DNA from: Planctomycetota bacterium | Lineage (GTDB): Bacteria; Planctomycetota; UBA1135 | NCBI GenBank assembly: GCA_014382805.1 | Contig: JACNIZ010000220.1 | Coordinates: 1-47,055 of the forward strand | Direction: 5' to 3' | DNA length: 47,055 nucleotides | Part shown: one piece after another, positions 1 through 8,990 of the stretch | Numbering within the stretch: the first letter of the stretch is position 1 | Layout: each line of letters starts with the position of its first letter | Position numbers and translations under genes: made by a program | Notes under the pieces: generated by a model | What the model saw: only the letters and a program-made list of their open reading frames with translations | Databases searched by the model: none | What the model was told of the DNA's origin: nothing

Positions 1-522
1 AGTTACCCGCCTCCCGCACGGCCACGGCGTATTGGCGGGGCCCGCGGCGCCGCTACCTGCCTTGCGGGGCATGGCCATCATGGAGCGAATCAAGCGGTCC
101 GCTTCGCGACCGTGAGCGGCAAGTTTGAGCACTCGGAACGCGCGCAGAATCCGAAACACGCGAATCCCCATGAAATAATGCGCCGCCGGAAACAGCGCGA
201 CTAAATACGTCGGCAGGTCGGCCAGCAGGTCGACGACGCCGAAAAAACTGCGTGCATAATGCAACGGCCGTCGCGTGCAAATCAGCCTAGCGACGTATTC
301 CAGGGTGAAGAGCGCGGTGAAAATCCATTCCGCCGCCCCAAGCTGAGTTCCCCATTCGTCGCGGATTGACGCAACGCTTTCGAGCATGACCACAGCCACG
401 CTGGCCAGGATCAGAATGATCAGCCAGACGTCGAAAGCCCGGCCTTTGGGCGTATCCGCCAGGAAAATGATCCGCCACATGCGCTCGCGCCATGGGGATA
501 GTTGTGGGCTGGAATCGGTCAT
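1..522 (-). CDS. Voltage-gated ion channel (Kv-like), 3' end cut by the window edge
   Basis: The frame opens at an ATG at 522 and runs off the left edge, giving 174 residues. Visible segments are S1 (VWLIILILASVAVVMLES), S2 (WIFTALFTLEYVARLI), S3 (VVDLLADLPTYLVALFP) and an arginine-ladder S4 (RVFRILRAFRVLKLAAHGR), followed by the S4-S5 linker start (LIRSMMAMPRK). This is the voltage-sensor module of the bacterial ion_trans (potassium channel) family in the inner membrane. The pore and selectivity filter would lie beyond the edge. Odd: the last ~24 residues after MPRK are Gly/Pro/Arg-rich rather than the hydrophobic S5 expected there, so a frameshift or poor sequence at the extreme end is possible. 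Ion selectivity cannot be judged. Confidence 0.72.
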   Translation of the reverse strand, partial: MTDSSPQLSPWRERMWRIIFLADTPKGRAFDVWLIILILASVAVVMLESVASIRDEWGTQLGAAEWIFTALFTLEYVARLICTRRPLHYARSFFGVVDLLADLPTYLVALFPAAHYFMGIRVFRILRAFRVLKLAAHGREADRLIRSMMAMPRKAGSGAAGPANTPWPCGRRVT

Positions 523-595
523 GATGTTGAGCCGTTTTTCTGGGCGGCGCCCGAATCGGCGGCGCGGCGCTAGATAGCTTAGACTGTCGGTTGCC

Positions 596-982
596 ATGAG
601 CAATCACAACCGCGATCACAACCGAGCCGTTTGGTTCGACATTCCTGTAGCCGACCTAGACCGGTCGGTCGATTTTTATAGTGCGGTACTTGATTGTGAG
701 GTGAGCGTTGAGTGCACTGACGAATTATCATTCGGCGTGATCGCGCACGACGAAGGCAATGGCGGCTGCTTGGTCCCTCGCTCCAATGAAGTTTCGCGGG
801 ATGGCGGAATTTTGCTGTATTTGAATGTGCACGGTCGCATTCGCGACGCGGTGGCAAAGTGCGCCGAGCATGGCGGCGAACTCGTCAACGACGTTCATTC
901 GATCGGTCCGCACGGTTTCCGCGCGATTTGCCGCGATAGCGAAGGCAATCGCATCGCGCTGCATTCCGAAGTGGATGCTTGA
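596..982 (+). CDS. VOC superfamily (glyoxalase/bleomycin-resistance fold) protein
   Basis: This 128-residue protein is a single VOC unit. The opening WFDIPVADLDRSVDFYSAVL is the hallmark first beta-alpha of the vicinal oxygen chelate fold, and the end (GFRAICRDSEGNRIALHSE) is the typical C-terminal strand with a metal-ligand-like Glu. The 'HDEGNGGCLVP' and 'GILLYLNV' segments match PhnB/YdcJ-like single-domain members, which normally dimerise to make a metal site. The substrate cannot be told. It is divergent from the channel gene and appears monocistronic. Start: the ATG at 596 is the first in frame and leaves the normal family N-terminus. Confidence 0.88.
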   Translation: MSNHNRDHNRAVWFDIPVADLDRSVDFYSAVLDCEVSVECTDELSFGVIAHDEGNGGCLVPRSNEVSRDGGILLYLNVHGRIRDAVAKCAEHGGELVNDVHSIGPHGFRAICRDSEGNRIALHSEVDA

Positions 983-1046
983 TAGTGTTTGAAGATTGGG
1001 CGGGCGACGCTTGTATGCCGCCCGCCGACGCGGCCAAATTTGTTCC

Positions 1047-1081
1047 GAGGTAAATAAATATCGACTACCTCACAATTTTTT
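1047..1081 (+). terminator. Weak terminator-like hairpin after the VOC gene
   Basis: An inverted repeat GAGGTA (1047-1052) / TACCTC (1066-1071) is followed by ACA and a run of T to 1081. A second, GC-rich repeat GGCGGGC (999-1005) / GCCCGCC (1020-1026) lies just upstream without a T tract. Together they may end the VOC transcript before the sigma-factor gene. The first stem is only 6 bp with a 13-nt loop. Confidence 0.3.
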
Positions 1082-1118
1082 GACGACATAATGTGCCTTT
1101 GCGGTGTCACTCTTATTA

Positions 1119-4100
1119 ATGGATCCAAATTCGTCAAACCATAAGCTAGAGCATACCCTCGAGCAATCGAGGTGGCTCAAAGCTTTGGCTGTACATTTGG
1201 TCGGTCCTGACAACGCCGAAGATTTACTGCAAGACGCCTGGGTGCGAGCACTGGAACGCCCCCCTCGACAGTCGAAAGTCCCGCCATCTTGGATGGCACG
1301 CGTGCTAACCAACCTCGGCTTGAATTCGAAACGAAAGGACCAGCGTCGGCGTCGGCGCGAAATCCTTGCGGCGCAGGAGCAGACGTCGGAAATGCTTGCC
1401 AGCGACGAGGCGGTTGAAGTTTTGCAAGTGCATGAGCAACTGGTGCATGCACTGCGCGATCTGCGTGAGCCTTATCGAACTGCAGTGATTTTGCGCTTCT
1501 ACGAAGGGCTGTCGAGCAAACAAATTGCCAAGCGTTTGCAGGTGCCCCCATCTACCGCCCGCAATCGATTGGCGAAAGGCTTGGCGGAATTGCGACGAAT
1601 CTTGGAATCCAGACACGGAGCAGATTGGCGCGATAGCACGCTAACTGCGCTTTTCTTAACCCCGGGCTCGCTAGTTCCGCCCTCTGTGGCGGCGATTGGA
1701 TTGGAGACTGTATTAATGACTATGAACAGCAAACTAATTGTCGGAGTTGGAGCGATTGCCTTAATCGTTGGTTTTTTCTTTTGGCCGGAAAATACTGGGA
1801 CTGAAACGGAAAATGCCGACGGAATTCAAGAGGCCGAACTTCTAAGCGAGATTCAAGCGGAAGTACAGCCGAGCGAGCTGGCCTTACTTGAAAAACAAGA
1901 GAGTGAAGTAGACATCCGCGCCGAGGCGGCTGCACCCAATTTTGGCGTGAAACTTCGAATCGTGGATGAAACTGGCACTGCAATTCCATCTGCCCGCATT
2001 CGCGTTTTTAAAACCAATAGAGGAGCGCGTTCTCTCTCAAGGAGGCCGATTGACATCTACTTCCCAAATATGGATCCCGATGTAATCGCAATCACCAATC
2101 AAGAGGGAATAGCGACTATAGGAGACCTTCCTCGTCGAACGGATCTAGCCTTCTTTGCCGACGCCAGCGGATTTGCAGGCCGAGTTCGTGTGGAAAATTT
2201 ATCAGCGGATCCCGCTGCAATTGACCTCGGAGATTGGATTCTCGAATCGGGGAGATTCTTAGCTCTTCAGTTCGTCGACAGCAAGGGTAATTCAATCCCA
2301 TCAGCGCGAGTCGAGTGCATAGGAAGAACCCCGCAACTGGAGTTCACCATGCTGAATTCGTTAGCATTTACCGATGAAAACGGCGTAGCTTTTTTTGAAA
2401 ACCTAAATAAGAGTGCCAACCTAATCCTAACTGACCCGGCGGGCTTTCTTAGTTACCAAGAAAGAGACTTCACCGTCTTTGACCAGCCAACGGCCTCACG
2501 GAGAATTGTACTTGAACGCGGTGGCTCCATTGAACTTACCGTGTATGAAGAAGATGGCTCCCCTGCCAAGGGCGTTGGAGTCTATAAAGAGGTCGGTGGT
2601 TTCCAAACGCCGTTAGTGCGCCTCCAGCCACACCTAACCTCTTTCCAAGGAGTCACTGCCGCAGATGGGAAGTTTTTGGTTAGCGGATTGGAAGAAGAGC
2701 GCGCCTCACATGGCATCGCAATCCGTCGCGGGCAAGCCTGGGCAGCTTCGGCCGGTATGAAGGCGGGAGAAAAGCTGAATTTGGTCGTACCTGGAGTTCA
2801 TGAAATAAACGGTCGAATTTTGCTCCGAAACAACACTCCGGCGGCCGGAGGAACGGTGATTTTAATAAACGAAAATGAACCCAGTTTGCCGCCAGATTTC
2901 GAATGCGAACTTGGTGACGATGGAAGTTTTTCGACCACACTTTCCACGGGGAGTTATCGCATTGCCAGCTTTCACAAATCCGGCACCTTGATGAAATCTA
3001 CCGGAGTATTACTTGAAGAAAATATTGACCTCGGTGACCTTCATTTGGCCGATCCGACCGCATTAGTGCTGCGCATTGAAAACGGAAGTGGCGAAGGATT
3101 ACCGGCCGCAAAGGTAAGTTTTCCGCTTCCACAATGGGCGACTACGCGACCGAATCCAGGGAATTCTAGCGACATCCAGGGAATGCTATTTTTTAGTTCA
3201 AATCCGTTGCTCAATAAAGCTGGCCTTGCATCAGGAGAGGTCGGGGTTTGGAATATCTCACATCTCCCGACTGGCTCATTCACCTTCCAAATAACTTGCC
3301 CCGGGTATCAAGCAAAGGATCTACAGGTCGAATTGGCTGCTGGGCAAACTGTACATGAGACTATTCAGCTCGAAGCTACAGCAGAGTTGATCCTCTCCGT
3401 CATGAATTCGGATGGGCGTCCGGCCTCTGGGGTTTCAGTTGCCGTTAGTCCAGCTGGGCATGATTCTCAATGGCAGGCGAATGGACTACAGAAGCCTAAG
3501 TACCTGCCCCAAAATTCGCAAACGGATAAGGATGGCAAAGCGCATTTCAAAAACATCGGCGTGGGTAGTTGGAACATAGGCCGATGGCTTCCTTCACGTT
3601 CAGGTTTCTTTTGGGGAACTACTTTGATAAATCCTGGCAGCAATCATTTCCAAATCCAAATGCCGGAATTGCATGGGGTGGAATTCAAAGTAGTTGGCCC
3701 GAATGGACCAGTGCCCGAAACTCCGGTTCGACTTCGGCGTAAACTGCCGAAAACCGACCCAATTTCCCCAATCACTGAATATGACCGCGGTGGATATCGT
3801 TCTACTACAGATCAGAATGGAATTTGTACCCATAAAGAGCTAGAAGCGGACGAATACCAAATACAAATTTTTCCACCTGGGTTGTTCCCGCTGCAAGAAG
3901 AAATTCAAATCAATGCATCCTCAACTAGTTTCACCTTTCGCTTTACAGGAACCTCAATCTCTGGAGCTATCGCCAATGCGCCGCAAGGTTCGCGGGTTTA
4001 CCTTGCCAACTTCTTGAATGAACCGGATGAGCAGGAGCAAGCTCTTCTTCTGGTTAGGAGTCAATACTGGGATTCCGATGCAGACGATATCATTGCTATT

Positions 4101-4574
4101 GGCAGCAACCTTCGTCATGGTATGACATCACCTGATTCGCAAGGGTTTTTTGAATTCAATGGAGTTCCCGATGGGATCTATTACCTAATTGCAAGAGCAC
4201 CTGGATACATTGCGGCCAATCCTCGGCGAATCCATGTCAAGGGCGAGGATCTATCAAATCAAAATTTCGTACTTGCACAAGCGGGAAGCGTCAGTGTGGA
4301 ACTGACTGGAATGACAGAGTTCCGTCGGCGTCATCCCGAGACACAACTCTATTTGGAGGTGTCCAGTTTGAGCGGCAAACGGGTGAGCTCGAACCCGCCG
4401 TTAATCACCCAAGACGGTAAGTATTCTTTCTCGCCGCTAGAATCGGGGGAAGCCATAGTTTCCATGCGCTATTGGAACAACGTCACTATGACCAAGGGCG
4501 AAACCATTCCAGTTGTGGTCATTCCCGGCCAAGCCAGCGTTGTGAGAGTAGACGCGAGAAATTTCTCGCCATAA
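1119..4574 (+). CDS. ECF-type sigma factor fused through one membrane segment to a large beta-rich repeat region (first of two paralogs)
   Basis: The protein has 1151 residues from the ATG at 1119. A GTG at 1104 is also in frame, but the ATG start aligns the N-terminus with the downstream paralog (a conserved Trp at 19 versus 20). Residues ~15-85 match sigma-70 region 2 (NAEDLLQDAWVRALERPP). Residues ~105-162 match region 4, with the HTH GLSSKQIAKRLQVPPSTARN. One hydrophobic segment follows (~202-223, KLIVGVGAIALIVGFFFWP). The remaining ~920 residues are successive CarboxypepD_reg/Cna-B-like modules with recurring 'G.(A/S)IPSARI' and 'TD..G.A.F.N(L/I)' patterns. Predicted topology: cytoplasmic sigma domain, periplasmic repeats. 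ECF sigma factors with C-terminal extensions are known in Planctomycetota. What the outer part senses, and how the sigma domain would be released, is unknown. Confidence 0.85.
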   Translation: MDPNSSNHKLEHTLEQSRWLKALAVHLVGPDNAEDLLQDAWVRALERPPRQSKVPPSWMARVLTNLGLNSKRKDQRRRRREILAAQEQTSEMLASDEAVEVLQVHEQLVHALRDLREPYRTAVILRFYEGLSSKQIAKRLQVPPSTARNRLAKGLAELRRILESRHGADWRDSTLTALFLTPGSLVPPSVAAIGLETVLMTMNSKLIVGVGAIALIVGFFFWPENTGTETENADGIQEAELLSEIQAEVQPSELALLEKQESEVDIRAEAAAPNFGVKLRIVDETGTAIPSARIRVFKTNRGARSLSRRPIDIYFPNMDPDVIAITNQEGIATIGDLPRRTDLAFFADASGFAGRVRVENLSADPAAIDLGDWILESGRFLALQFVDSKGNSIPSARVECIGRTPQLEFTMLNSLAFTDENGVAFFENLNKSANLILTDPAGFLSYQERDFTVFDQPTASRRIVLERGGSIELTVYEEDGSPAKGVGVYKEVGGFQTPLVRLQPHLTSFQGVTAADGKFLVSGLEEERASHGIAIRRGQAWAASAGMKAGEKLNLVVPGVHEINGRILLRNNTPAAGGTVILINENEPSLPPDFECELGDDGSFSTTLSTGSYRIASFHKSGTLMKSTGVLLEENIDLGDLHLADPTALVLRIENGSGEGLPAAKVSFPLPQWATTRPNPGNSSDIQGMLFFSSNPLLNKAGLASGEVGVWNISHLPTGSFTFQITCPGYQAKDLQVELAAGQTVHETIQLEATAELILSVMNSDGRPASGVSVAVSPAGHDSQWQANGLQKPKYLPQNSQTDKDGKAHFKNIGVGSWNIGRWLPSRSGFFWGTTLINPGSNHFQIQMPELHGVEFKVVGPNGPVPETPVRLRRKLPKTDPISPITEYDRGGYRSTTDQNGICTHKELEADEYQIQIFPPGLFPLQEEIQINASSTSFTFRFTGTSISGAIANAPQGSRVYLANFLNEPDEQEQALLLVRSQYWDSDADDIIAIGSNLRHGMTSPDSQGFFEFNGVPDGIYYLIARAPGYIAANPRRIHVKGEDLSNQNFVLAQAGSVSVELTGMTEFRRRHPETQLYLEVSSLSGKRVSSNPPLITQDGKYSFSPLESGEAIVSMRYWNNVTMTKGETIPVVVIPGQASVVRVDARNFSP

Positions 4575-4631
4575 TTTTCGGCAAAAAGTTGCAACATTAT
4601 CTAGGCTGGCGGTGAGTTATTCAGGAAATCG

Positions 4632-7600
4632 ATGAAAACGCCTGACCCCAAGACCGCCAGCCTGGAAGAACTGCTCGCCCATTCCGGGTGGGTGCAAGCT
4701 CTTGCAAAATCGCTGCTGGCGGACGAGCATCAGGCGGAGGATGTATCGCAGCAGACCTTGATGGTGGCGCTGGAGCGTAAACCTTACGGCGGTGCTGGCC
4801 TGCAAGCTTGGTTGACTCGAGTTGCTCGCGGAATTGCACTTAATCTGCGACGCGGTGAGCGGCGGCGATTGGCGCGTGAGGAAAAGGTCGCTCAAACAGG
4901 CGCGACGGCTGCATCCAGCGATGAAATCGTCGCATGGGCGGAGTGCATGCATGAGTTGGCACTTGCAGTTTCATCACTGGACGAGCCGCATAGAAGCATC
5001 ATCGTGCAGCGCTACTTCGATGGCTTGCCTTTGCATGAAATCGCTTCGCGCCTGGGAATGCCCGCCAGCACGGTGCGCTCAAATTTGCGCCGCAGTTTGC
5101 AAAAGCTGAAGTTTGAATTGCAAGCTCGCTCCGGCAAAGAAAGCCACCTTGCAGGCTTAGCGATTTTGGCAGCACCCATATCTGGAACTACCGTACTCGC
5201 GAGTGCCGGCTCGATCTCATTTACCCCTTGGATCACACACCTTTTGCTCATGAGCACAAAAACCAAAATCGCATTCAGCGCAGCGCTGTTATTATTGATT
5301 TCTTGGGCGGTATGGCCGACGCCTCGACTTTCGCCGCCGACAATTCAGACTGTTGGAAATGCGGATCCAATAGCATCTACCTCAATCCTGAAAGAGAACG
5401 CAACCATACCTCAAGGCGAGGCGACTGACGAGAGCCTGAGGGTTGAGCTGCTCGAGGAATCGAATTCAATTGAGGCAGTGTTCCACGTTCAAGTCTTGGA
5501 TCTAAATGGACGCGCAATTCCTCAAGCCCATGTAGAAGCAAAGAACATACACCAGGATTGGATCAAGCTCATGGGCTTCAAGGGATGGGACGCTTGGTTT
5601 CACATTGCCCCCAGCAAAGAAAAAGCCCTGACTGATGAGTTCGGGCGTGCAACCCTAAATAATCTAAACAATTCAGATCCCGTCATTATTTACGCTTTCA
5701 AAAGTGGTTTTGCTATTGCAGGCAAGCTCCATGACAGCACGCCGGGCAAACCAGAGCAAGACTGCGGCATTCTTAGCCTGTCTCCAGGTGGACAGATAAA
5801 GCTTCGCGTATTGGACAATAAAAACAAGCCCGTGGAAGGTGCAGTCATCAGCCTTCAAACCGATCCCACGGAACCAGTAGGCACTCTTTATTTTCAAAGT
5901 GGACCAACCGACGACAAAGGAGAGAAATCTTTCCCTCACTTGCTGAATCGATTGCATCGCCTGGAGATCAACGCTCCTGGGTTCATTCCTTTCCAGCAGG
6001 ACGATTTCCAGCCCATTGCATCTAGCGATCAATGGAGGCAAATCACGCTTGAGCGTGGCAGTGCCATCAACGGAATAGTTTTCAACTCAAATCATTCCCC
6101 GGCAGCTGACGTCCCCATCTACTTACTTCGAAAAGAGGATTCCAGCTTTGACCGGCCACACCAATTTTATGGGCATTCGGCAGTAACCCAAACAGACGTT
6201 AATGGTGAATTTGAAATCTCTGGCCTCGATGATAAAGAGGCGGAATATAAAGCCCTAGCTAAAGTTAGCCCGACCATCTGGACAGCTTCAGATCCGGTCA
6301 GTCCAGGGGGTGTGGTGAAACTGTCCCTGCCAGACTACTATTCCATTCGCGGCAAGATTGTCATTGAAGACGGAAGCCCAGCCCAACGAGCATCTATCGG
6401 ATTTGTGAATGTGGATCACCCTGGCGATGTGAATGAAGTTTTTTATCCAACCTCTTCAAACGGATCCTTTCAATTAGCAATCGCCGCAGGCACATATGGC
6501 GCTATGGCTAGGAACCGAGAAGGCCGAAAACTACTTTCACCATTTGAAGTTTCCGCAGATGTTGATCTGGGCGAGATCACCATTTTTCCAGGAGTTCCCT
6601 TGACTATCACCACGTTATCTTCCATTGATAAAAAGCCAGTTCCGTTCCCAAGCCACATACTTGATGTTGAAGTTCCCTACTTTGGGAAGGGAATAGTCAT
6701 AGGGCCGAACGATTGGAAAAGGCAAATCAAGCACGCCGCTCGAGCAAGGCGCTTCAGCCGCGACCAATTCCTTGAGGACCATGTCGCAATTATCAAATAC
6801 CTTCCCCCGGGGAATCACGATTTATCCGCACACGCTACCGGATATCTCAGACAGCCATTTAAGGTGATCCTGGAGGAGGGTAAGCCAAAAGCGATCACGC
6901 TTTTCTTGGAACCGACATTAGAAGTAACTCTGATCATCAAGGACAAGAATGGGCTTCCAGTTCAAGACCAAGAGTTTCTAATGAACTCCTTCCGCCCGGA
7001 TGGCAAAGCCGACGAAGATCGAAACTCGGAAAGGTCCTCCACCAACGCAGCAGGAAAGGCCATCTTTAATCAGTTAAGCAAAGGATGGTATTACTTGTGC
7101 CAAGGAAGCGGTCCAACAGAAGTGCGAATGACTTCCCTTGAAATCGTCTCTGGAGAAAACATCATTGAGTATCAATACCCTACCCAGCCAAATTTAACGG
7201 TGCGACTTTCGGATGCTTCCGGTCCAATCACTGGCACGGAAATCCAAATACTGAAACAACTCGACGACAATTCCCCGTGGCCTAAGCGGGCGCAATTGGA
7301 TTCCAAAGGTGAAGCACATTTCTCCAATATTTGGCCTGGGAATTATCGAATAATGGCCGAAGTCCATGGCAGTCTGCGAGTATTCAAAGTAGTTGAGCTA
7401 AATAAAGAATCTGAAGTTGTCGAGCTACAACTAAGTGGGATCACCATAAAAGGAAAGATCCCTTCCGAAAACCTAACCCTGCTGGGAGGATTGCGGGTGA
7501 GCATCCATGGACATGGGTTGCCAATATCAAAAATAAAAGATGCCGACCTAGCTGTGCTTGGACAAACAAACTATAAATCGTCCCTACATGGAACGGCAAT

Positions 7601-8036
7601 GGTCGACGAAGACGGAAACTTTATCATCCAAAATGTACAACCAGGCCTCTACGAAATTTACATGGATGCCAAGGGCTACCGGAGCTCAGGGACAACCGAA
7701 ATAGAGGTTTATACCCAGGATCTCATCGCGCCAGATCTTTCACCATTAATTATGGAATCGGTGCTCATACTCCAGGTGATTGATTCCGCTGAATTCGTGG
7801 CGACCAATTCAGTACATCTATTCTATGGAAAACTGTTTAACGATGCTGGAGTGTTGGTAGCCAATACTAGCTTCAGCGATGACGGCGAGAAGAAATTCGA
7901 TCGTCTAAATCCAGGAAAATACGACCTAAAAATCTACTCCGTTATTCTGCGAGGGGGCAAGGAAACACTTGTCGATACTATTCCTGTTCAAGTCGGTGGA
8001 CCTAGCACAGTGACCACAACTCGATGGCCGTTGTAG
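4632..8036 (+). CDS. ECF-type sigma factor fused through one membrane segment to a large beta-rich repeat region (second paralog)
   Basis: This 1134-residue protein has the same plan as its upstream neighbour, 57 bp away. Sigma region 2 is at ~15-80 (HQAEDVSQQTLMVALERKP) and region 4 at ~108-160 (SLDEPHRSIIVQRYFDG, then the HTH LHEIASRLGMPASTVRSNL). A single membrane segment lies at ~211-228 (TKIAFSAALLLLISWAVWP), followed by ~900 residues of CarboxypepD_reg/Ig-like modules such as VLDLNGRAIPQAHVEAK and VLDNKNKPVEGAVISL. The outer halves of the two paralogs are much more divergent than the sigma halves, as expected if they recognise different promoters or ligands. No anti-sigma gene is nearby. 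The two genes could share a promoter, but the 57-bp gap could also hold one. Confidence 0.85.
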   Translation: MKTPDPKTASLEELLAHSGWVQALAKSLLADEHQAEDVSQQTLMVALERKPYGGAGLQAWLTRVARGIALNLRRGERRRLAREEKVAQTGATAASSDEIVAWAECMHELALAVSSLDEPHRSIIVQRYFDGLPLHEIASRLGMPASTVRSNLRRSLQKLKFELQARSGKESHLAGLAILAAPISGTTVLASAGSISFTPWITHLLLMSTKTKIAFSAALLLLISWAVWPTPRLSPPTIQTVGNADPIASTSILKENATIPQGEATDESLRVELLEESNSIEAVFHVQVLDLNGRAIPQAHVEAKNIHQDWIKLMGFKGWDAWFHIAPSKEKALTDEFGRATLNNLNNSDPVIIYAFKSGFAIAGKLHDSTPGKPEQDCGILSLSPGGQIKLRVLDNKNKPVEGAVISLQTDPTEPVGTLYFQSGPTDDKGEKSFPHLLNRLHRLEINAPGFIPFQQDDFQPIASSDQWRQITLERGSAINGIVFNSNHSPAADVPIYLLRKEDSSFDRPHQFYGHSAVTQTDVNGEFEISGLDDKEAEYKALAKVSPTIWTASDPVSPGGVVKLSLPDYYSIRGKIVIEDGSPAQRASIGFVNVDHPGDVNEVFYPTSSNGSFQLAIAAGTYGAMARNREGRKLLSPFEVSADVDLGEITIFPGVPLTITTLSSIDKKPVPFPSHILDVEVPYFGKGIVIGPNDWKRQIKHAARARRFSRDQFLEDHVAIIKYLPPGNHDLSAHATGYLRQPFKVILEEGKPKAITLFLEPTLEVTLIIKDKNGLPVQDQEFLMNSFRPDGKADEDRNSERSSTNAAGKAIFNQLSKGWYYLCQGSGPTEVRMTSLEIVSGENIIEYQYPTQPNLTVRLSDASGPITGTEIQILKQLDDNSPWPKRAQLDSKGEAHFSNIWPGNYRIMAEVHGSLRVFKVVELNKESEVVELQLSGITIKGKIPSENLTLLGGLRVSIHGHGLPISKIKDADLAVLGQTNYKSSLHGTAMVDEDGNFIIQNVQPGLYEIYMDAKGYRSSGTTEIEVYTQDLIAPDLSPLIMESVLILQVIDSAEFVATNSVHLFYGKLFNDAGVLVANTSFSDDGEKKFDRLNPGKYDLKIYSVILRGGKETLVDTIPVQVGGPSTVTTTRWPL

Positions 8037-8057
8037 GTTTTTTCGCTTTGGACTACC

Positions 8058-8990
8058 TTAGGCGAACATGCCGGACATTCGTGCGCCCAAGTTCCCGAAA
8101 CCATGCACCAGTGCTGGCGCCAAAACGGAATTGGTTTTTTCTCTTAGAAAGCCGAAGTAGAGCGTGGTCATCGTAGAAAGTCCATGCCGCCACTGGAAAT
8201 GGTAAACGCCTGAAAAATAATCCACTGAATTCAAAACATGGACGGCGCCAAATAAGGCGGCGGCAAGGAATAGGCCGGGGCCAAAACGAGTCCCCCATAG
8301 AGACCAGCGTCGGTGAAAAACTAAATTTAGGCGGCCTTGCACGTAGCCGCGGAAAAACAATTCTTCACCGAAACCTGATCCGATTAGCACCCAAAAAACG
8401 GTCCATAATTTGGGTGCAATTTCTGCATGATTCAGCAACGCCCAACACGTCGGCGCGATCGCGATCAAGAGGAATAGGGTTAGCAGGGATTTATCAAGCC
8501 GTCGGCCGCGCGGTGATGGTGTATTTGAATTCAGCCTCAGTAGCCAAACCAAAACCATGGCGACACACAGGTTCAAAACGGAATTCACGATGACTCCGGA
8601 CCACGAAGTTTTGCTCGACTGTGGGCTAAATCCAAACCCCCACAAAACTACTCCACCTAAGCCGAGCAACACCAAACAAATAGCCGCCGGTCGAATGGAA
8701 AATAGAAAACCACGATTTGGCAATCCAAAAGCTCCAATCAAGCCAGACGTGCCCATCGCCGACCGGCTCCGCCCGGCAAAAATTATCATCAGCGCCGACG
8801 TCAAAATCATGAATACGCCCGGCGACAAATTCACCCCGCTTTGGACTTCCAACTGGCCCAACTCGGTAAACCGCCGAAACCACCTAAACCCGACGTGCAT
8901 GCAAACAAATGCAAGGCACACTTCAAGCAAAGCATAAAGTTTGGTTTTCAATGCGAGTTTGGAGCTGGAAAAGTCGCTAAAGCCATTCAC
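8058..8990 (-). CDS. CPBP family intramembrane glutamic protease (Rce1/Abi-like)
   Basis: This is a 310-residue polytopic protein. The three CPBP motifs are present: EExxxR at 209-214 (GEELFFRGYVQGR), FxxxH with N254 (LFGAVHVLN, H251), and HxxxN at 296-300 (APALVHGFGN). These are the catalytic and metal-like residues of Rce1-type intramembrane proteases. About eight hydrophobic segments are visible. The start ATG (8988-8990) directly abuts the stop of the upstream deoxyhypusine-synthase-like gene, so the two are probably co-transcribed. It converges on the second sigma-factor fusion, ending 21 bp from it. The substrate is unknown. Confidence 0.88.
   Translation of the reverse strand: MNGFSDFSSSKLALKTKLYALLEVCLAFVCMHVGFRWFRRFTELGQLEVQSGVNLSPGVFMILTSALMIIFAGRSRSAMGTSGLIGAFGLPNRGFLFSIRPAAICLVLLGLGGVVLWGFGFSPQSSKTSWSGVIVNSVLNLCVAMVLVWLLRLNSNTPSPRGRRLDKSLLTLFLLIAIAPTCWALLNHAEIAPKLWTVFWVLIGSGFGEELFFRGYVQGRLNLVFHRRWSLWGTRFGPGLFLAAALFGAVHVLNSVDYFSGVYHFQWRHGLSTMTTLYFGFLREKTNSVLAPALVHGFGNLGARMSGMFA

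Noticed and set aside
999-1026. GC-rich hairpin after the VOC gene as a main terminator
   Set aside because: It lacks a T tract on either strand; it is only mentioned along with the weaker T-tailed repeat.
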